Source of the DNA: DATGEP01 sp035310125
GTDB lineage: Bacteria; Chloroflexota; Ktedonobacteria; Ktedonobacterales; JADMIN01
NCBI GenBank assembly: GCA_035310125.1
Contig: DATGEP010000210.1
Location: 1-9,470, forward strand
Direction: 5' to 3'
Length of the DNA: 9,470 nt
This document shows positions 6,916 to 9,470 of this stretch, piece by piece. Within the stretch, counting starts at the first letter, position 1, and the number at the start of each line of letters is the position of its first letter. Below the pieces are notes generated by a model that was not told the origin of the DNA, did not search any database, and saw only the letters and a program-made list of their open reading frames with translations. The position numbers and the translations under genes were made by a program.

Positions 6916-7923
6916 ATGACCGCACAGAGTGCGAACGTGCACCCATGGGTGGCCCAGGCACGGGAAGGTCCCCGATTTGGGCTTCTCCTCGGCGGATCGC
7001 CGGATTGGTCTGTTTTGCGACGCATCGCGCAAACAGCGGAGGCGGCAGGGTTCGATTCATTGTGGATTCCCGACCACCCTGTACTGTCTCCGAGCAGCAG
7101 TTGGACCACGTTGGCCGCATTGGCTGAATGCACTCGAACTGTCCGTCTCGGGACCCTGGTGAGTTGCGCACTCTTTCGCCATCCGGTCGTATTGGCCGGA
7201 GAGGTGGCGGAGGTTGACCGCATCTCCGGTGGACGCGTCGTCCTGGGCCTCGGTAGCGGAGACGCACCGGAGGAGTTCCGGCGGATGGGCTTGCCTTGCC
7301 CGCCGGTTGCTAAACGTCAGGAGGCACTCGAAGAGGTCCTGCAAATTGTTCCGCAGCTTCTCGCCGGTAAGACGGTGAGCTATTCAGGCAAGCATTTCCA
7401 GCTTTCCGAAGCGCGCCTTGCGCTTCCGGCCGTCCAGCGGCCGCGCGTGCCAGTTCTTATTGCCGGTGGAGGTCCGCGCACCACGCTGCGTTTCGTCGCA
7501 ACGTATGGCGACGCCTGCAATATCGGTGCGGCTTCTTGGGCCGGTGGCGGTTTTACCGGCGAGGACGCGCGCCAGAAGCTCGAGGTGCTTGACCGCCGTT
7601 GCGCCGAAGTCGGCCGCGATGCTCGATCCATTGTGCGGACGAGCATCGTCGGGCCCTTGTTTCTTGCCGAAACGGAACAGGCGGCTCGGGCCAAATTGGA
7701 CAAGCTCCCGCCATGGGTCATTACCGGTGGTCAGGGACTTCCTGGGCTCGAGGCATTGGTCTTCGCCGGAACCCCAGAGCGCGCCGTGACGTATGTGCGG
7801 GAACTGCTCGATGCTGGTCATCAGTATCTGATCTATCGCGCATTGGAGTCGGACCCCGAAACACTGGAGTTACTCTCGAACGACGTAATGCCAGCGGTCC
7901 TGGCAGCGTCAGCTGGAGTGTGA
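6916..7923 (+). CDS. Luciferase-like monooxygenase (LLM class, FMN- or F420-dependent)
   Basis: This 335-residue TIM-barrel oxidoreductase belongs to the bacterial luciferase-like superfamily. The sequence shows the first strand FGLLLGG (21-27), AQTAEAAGFDSLWIPDH (38-54), the block TRTVRLGTLVSCALFRHPVVLAGEVAEVDRISGGRVVLGLGSG (73-115, the most diagnostic part) and RQEALEEVLQIV (134-145). A later strand, RVPVLIAGGGPRTTLRFVATYGDACNIG (177-204), carries the phosphate-binding-type glycines. The length is normal. Members use reduced FMN or coenzyme F420; the pattern resembles the F420-type group common in Actinomycetota and Chloroflexota, but I cannot decide the cofactor. The ATG start has GGAGGGA 6 nt upstream, and the gene is 12 bp behind the ABM-like gene, so they form an operon likely acting on one small molecule. 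The 3' end overlaps by about 90 bp the readthrough of a decayed regulator tail on the other strand. Confidence 0.93.
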   Translation: MTAQSANVHPWVAQAREGPRFGLLLGGSPDWSVLRRIAQTAEAAGFDSLWIPDHPVLSPSSSWTTLAALAECTRTVRLGTLVSCALFRHPVVLAGEVAEVDRISGGRVVLGLGSGDAPEEFRRMGLPCPPVAKRQEALEEVLQIVPQLLAGKTVSYSGKHFQLSEARLALPAVQRPRVPVLIAGGGPRTTLRFVATYGDACNIGAASWAGGGFTGEDARQKLEVLDRRCAEVGRDARSIVRTSIVGPLFLAETEQAARAKLDKLPPWVITGGQGLPGLEALVFAGTPERAVTYVRELLDAGHQYLIYRALESDPETLELLSNDVMPAVLAASAGV

Positions 7924-8823
7924 CGTTGCGCCGTCGCTCCGTTCTGAAGCAGGTCCAGCGCCAGCCCGAGCGCTTGATCCACCGGGGTGATCCGACCGGC
8001 CCTCCACACCGCGTCAGCAGATGCTGCGTCGATGCGCTGGCGAGCGGGGGCCAGAGCCACTTCGAGCCTCCTCCGCTCGGTCGGCCAGAGCGGCGCGTCC
8101 CCAATTTTTCCCGCGATGCTGCAGCAGTGCCGGCTAACTGCAGGGCGTCCGCCAGATGATTCTCTGTCGCAACCAGTTCGACGGCGGCTTCCACCGCATG
8201 CGCCAGTTGCCATCGACTTCGCTCATCCGCGCTCAACAGTGCTTCAACTACCAATGACGCAGCGGCTTGCCAGTTGCCATGTTCTGCCGCCAGCCGGCCG
8301 AGATTGATGATGACCGGAACCAGGTAGTGATGTCGCTGGGTCACTTCTCTTACGCGCGACAAACCCTCCTCCCATATGGAACGAGCGCTGTCCGGTCGAC
8401 CCTGATCATGGTGAAGCTCGCCCAGAATCGTGGCTGCCAGGCAGATCATCGTCGGGGATCGCGATTCCCTGGCGATCCCCATTGCGTCTTCGGCCCGCTG
8501 TAGCGCCTCGGCGGTATCGCCTTGTTCTCTGGCCACCTGGGCCAGAAAACTCAGGGGCCCTACATCGTAGAGCAGCGATGGCACATTTCGTGAAATCCGG
8601 CCCTGTCGGTACGCACTCAGGGTTTCCTCGAGTAACTGCCGCGCTGTACCAAAGTCGGCGCGGAGTTGAGCCGCACGGCCAAGTTGCTGCAGGGACAGCG
8701 CAGCCATGACCGTGTCGCCAAGTCCACGATAGAGCTCGAGACTGCGAGCGCCGGCGTGCTCAGCGACGCGCAGGTCGGCCTGATGAACCGCGAGCCGGCT
8801 GATGCTCGACAGGACCATGGCTC
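7833..8823 (-). pseudogene. Truncated and frameshifted TPR tail of a second XRE/ATPase/TPR regulator
   Basis: On the minus strand from about 8823 the sequence aligns almost without gaps to the last third of the regulator at 3494-6113, with about half the residues identical by eye. Matched blocks are AMVLSSISRL with ANVLLSIAQL, LLEETLSAYR with LLEETLTICG, ATILGELHHDQG with SAILGELHYEHG, DSARSIWEEGL with DSARSVWEDGL, and QRHHYLVP with QRHDYLVP. Homology ends abruptly near 8823, so the HTH and ATPase domains are missing. A second lesion near 8099-8109 (GGGG and AAAAA runs on the coding strand) shifts the frame: ...AASREKLG is in one frame, and DAPLWPTERRRLEVALA to LALDLLQ in another. That frame then reads into the 3' end of the luciferase-like gene and stops at 7833, so the original stop may be lost. 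It probably makes no functional regulator. Confidence 0.75.
8099..8109. repeat. Homopolymer pair at the frameshift of the second regulator tail
   Basis: The plus strand has CCCC (8099-8102), AA, then TTTTT (8105-8109). On the coding minus strand the in-frame homology moves from ...REKLG to DAPLWPTE across this site. Adding one G, or removing two, restores a single frame; the two-base removal keeps the spacing seen in the paralog (RESLRTPIWP). Confidence 0.6.
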
Positions 8824-8976
8824 GTATCGTGTACCTGCAGGCGCTTGACGAACCGAAGCGCGGCACCCTGACCCGGTTGCATGAGACGATCCTGGACATC
8901 CTTCCTGACGATCCTGGACATCCTTCCTGACGCCGACCAGCGGATCGCCTAGGGGGCTCCCGCGTACGACCAGCTG
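8817..8976 (+). pseudogene. Broken fragment resembling a DUF1801 protein
   Basis: From the ATG at 8817 the plus strand reads MARIVYLQALDEPKRGTL and continues TRLHETILDILPD. A tandem 22-bp duplication then shifts the frame. With one copy removed the frame continues DADQRIA, an amber TAG at 8950, then GAPAYD. This resembles the start of DUF1801 proteins, whose pattern is roughly YLAALPEPQR...ILALLPDAEE.I.YGMPAF; the TAG falls exactly where the family has tyrosine, one base from TAC or TAT. The rest of the domain is not recognisable beyond about 8976, where a different sequence begins. The ATG may be fortuitous, because upstream DNA belongs to the regulator tail on the other strand. The family match is from memory of the motif pattern, so confidence is moderate. 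Confidence 0.5.
8885..8932. repeat. 22-bp tandem duplication (period 22, two copies plus 4 bp)
   Basis: Bases from 8885 repeat exactly 22 bp later up to 8932, with the unit starting GATCCTGGACATCC at 8888 and again at 8910. Because 22 is not a multiple of three it shifts the frame of the DUF1801-like fragment; removing one unit joins ILDILPD directly to ADQRIA. It looks like a recent slippage or duplication event, since the two copies are identical. Confidence 0.9.
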
Positions 8977-8994
8977 CGCTGGGTCTGCACCAGC

Positions 8995-9470
8995 GTGGTG
9001 AGGTGCGACATTCACGATGGCCCGCTGTGGTTTGGCTGCCCGCACTGCGGCGCTCGCCAGCCCTGGCTGGCGCTCGAAGACCTCGACGGGGATCTCGAGT
9101 ACTGCAGCAGTTGCCGCCGCTGGCTGGGCGGCGGAGCAGGCGCCACGGCCGAGCCGAAGCTGCCGGCGCGGGAAGGGAACGCCGCGGCAGCGTGTCCGCC
9201 CGCGGAGCGGCCGGCGGTCCTGGACGACGTGCTGCCATGCGCGTATCGGCTGCGTCCCGGTCCACCTGTCGATGCGCCAACCGCGAGTTTCGGGGCCTTC
9301 CTCGAGCATGTCGACGACAGCGTCCGCGCCGGCGGTCGACTCGGCGGCCGTCTGGGCCGGCGCGGGCGCGGCGTCGTGTGGGGTTTGTCCTCTGTATGGC
9401 GTTGCTCAGCCAGACGCCGCAGCGCCGCGGCAACGCGCAACACGACGGGCGCCGGCCACGCGGCGGCGGG
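8995..9470 (+). CDS. Possible zinc-ribbon protein, partial, running off the window
   Basis: This frame is open from 8953 (just after the TAG at 8950) to the end of the window. Candidate GTG starts are at 8995 and 8998, neither with a convincing ribosome site. It encodes GPLWFGCPHCGARQPWLAL, then EDLDGDLEYCSSCRRWLG, giving a CPHC...CSSC four-cysteine zinc-ribbon pattern with about 20 residues between the pairs. An Ala/Pro-rich linker and PAERPAVLDDVLPCAYRL follow. Third positions are strongly G/C up to about 9340; after that the protein becomes Arg-rich and coding is doubtful. I do not recognise a family. It could be a C-terminal part of a larger gene fused to the broken fragment upstream, or simply an open frame in GC-rich DNA. 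Confidence 0.3.
   Translation, partial: MVRCDIHDGPLWFGCPHCGARQPWLALEDLDGDLEYCSSCRRWLGGGAGATAEPKLPAREGNAAAACPPAERPAVLDDVLPCAYRLRPGPPVDAPTASFGAFLEHVDDSVRAGGRLGGRLGRRGRGVVWGLSSVWRCSARRRSAAATRNTTGAGHAAA

Noticed and set aside
3494..8823. The two regulator tails as ends of a composite transposon
   Set aside because: They are diverged protein-coding paralogs, not identical repeats. No transposase, terminal inverted repeats or target duplications are visible.
8824..9433. Upstream extension of the second regulator tail on the minus strand, open to 9433
   Set aside because: The roughly 200 added residues are rich in Arg, Pro and Gly with no ATPase or HTH motif, and the plus strand carries better coding signal there. 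It is an open frame by GC bias only.
9308..9470. Possible new gene starting at ATG 9308 in another frame
   Set aside because: It is G/C-biased, but with no ribosome site, an Ala/Arg low-complexity product and no end in view it cannot be told from background.

Overview
The window is GC-rich bacterial DNA whose genes use mostly G/C third codon positions. The gene families are large STAND-type ATPase regulators with TPR tails, a luciferase-like monooxygenase that may use F420, a duplicated ABM-type protein and a GARCAG-type FAD oxidoreductase. This mix is typical of Actinomycetota or Chloroflexota, and soil lineages in particular. The phylum is inferred from gene content only; no rRNA or other marker gene is present.

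Layout, left to right. (1) 42-2144 (+): a 700-residue STAND-like ATPase with a Walker A motif near its N-terminus and a DNA-binding-like C-terminus. (2) 2145-2270: a short gap with four TTCGGC motifs about 11 or 21 bp apart. (3) 2271-3485 (+): an FAD-dependent oxidoreductase. (4) 3494-6113 (-): a regulator with an XRE helix-turn-helix, an NB-ARC-like ATPase and a TPR tail, convergent with the FAD gene. Its last part is out of frame because of a 4-bp tandem duplication at 3845-3852, so the open frame stops early at 3717. (5) 6114-6258: a divergent promoter region. (6) 6259-6903 and 6916-7923 (+): a two-gene operon encoding a two-domain ABM-like protein and a luciferase-like monooxygenase. (7) 7833 to about 8823 (-): the TPR tail of a second regulator, paralogous to the first. 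It lacks its HTH and ATPase halves and carries its own frameshift. (8) About 8817-8976 (+): a broken fragment resembling DUF1801, with a 22-bp tandem duplication and an in-frame amber codon. (9) About 8995-9470 (+): an open frame with a CxxC...CxxC zinc-ribbon pattern that runs off the window.

The theme is large signal-sensing ATPase regulators beside flavin or deazaflavin oxidoreductases. The regulator at 6113 is divergent from the ABM/luciferase-like operon and could control it. Each oxidoreductase unit also ends convergently against a regulator tail. The substrates cannot be read from the sequence. The right third, from about 7830, looks like decaying or rearranged DNA. Both regulator copies have frame-breaking lesions at simple repeats, so either active gene decay or sequencing/assembly error must be considered. 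I do not see a clearly undescribed molecular system. The points most worth a second look are the frameshifted regulator pair, the composite pseudogene region and the phased TTCGGC array.
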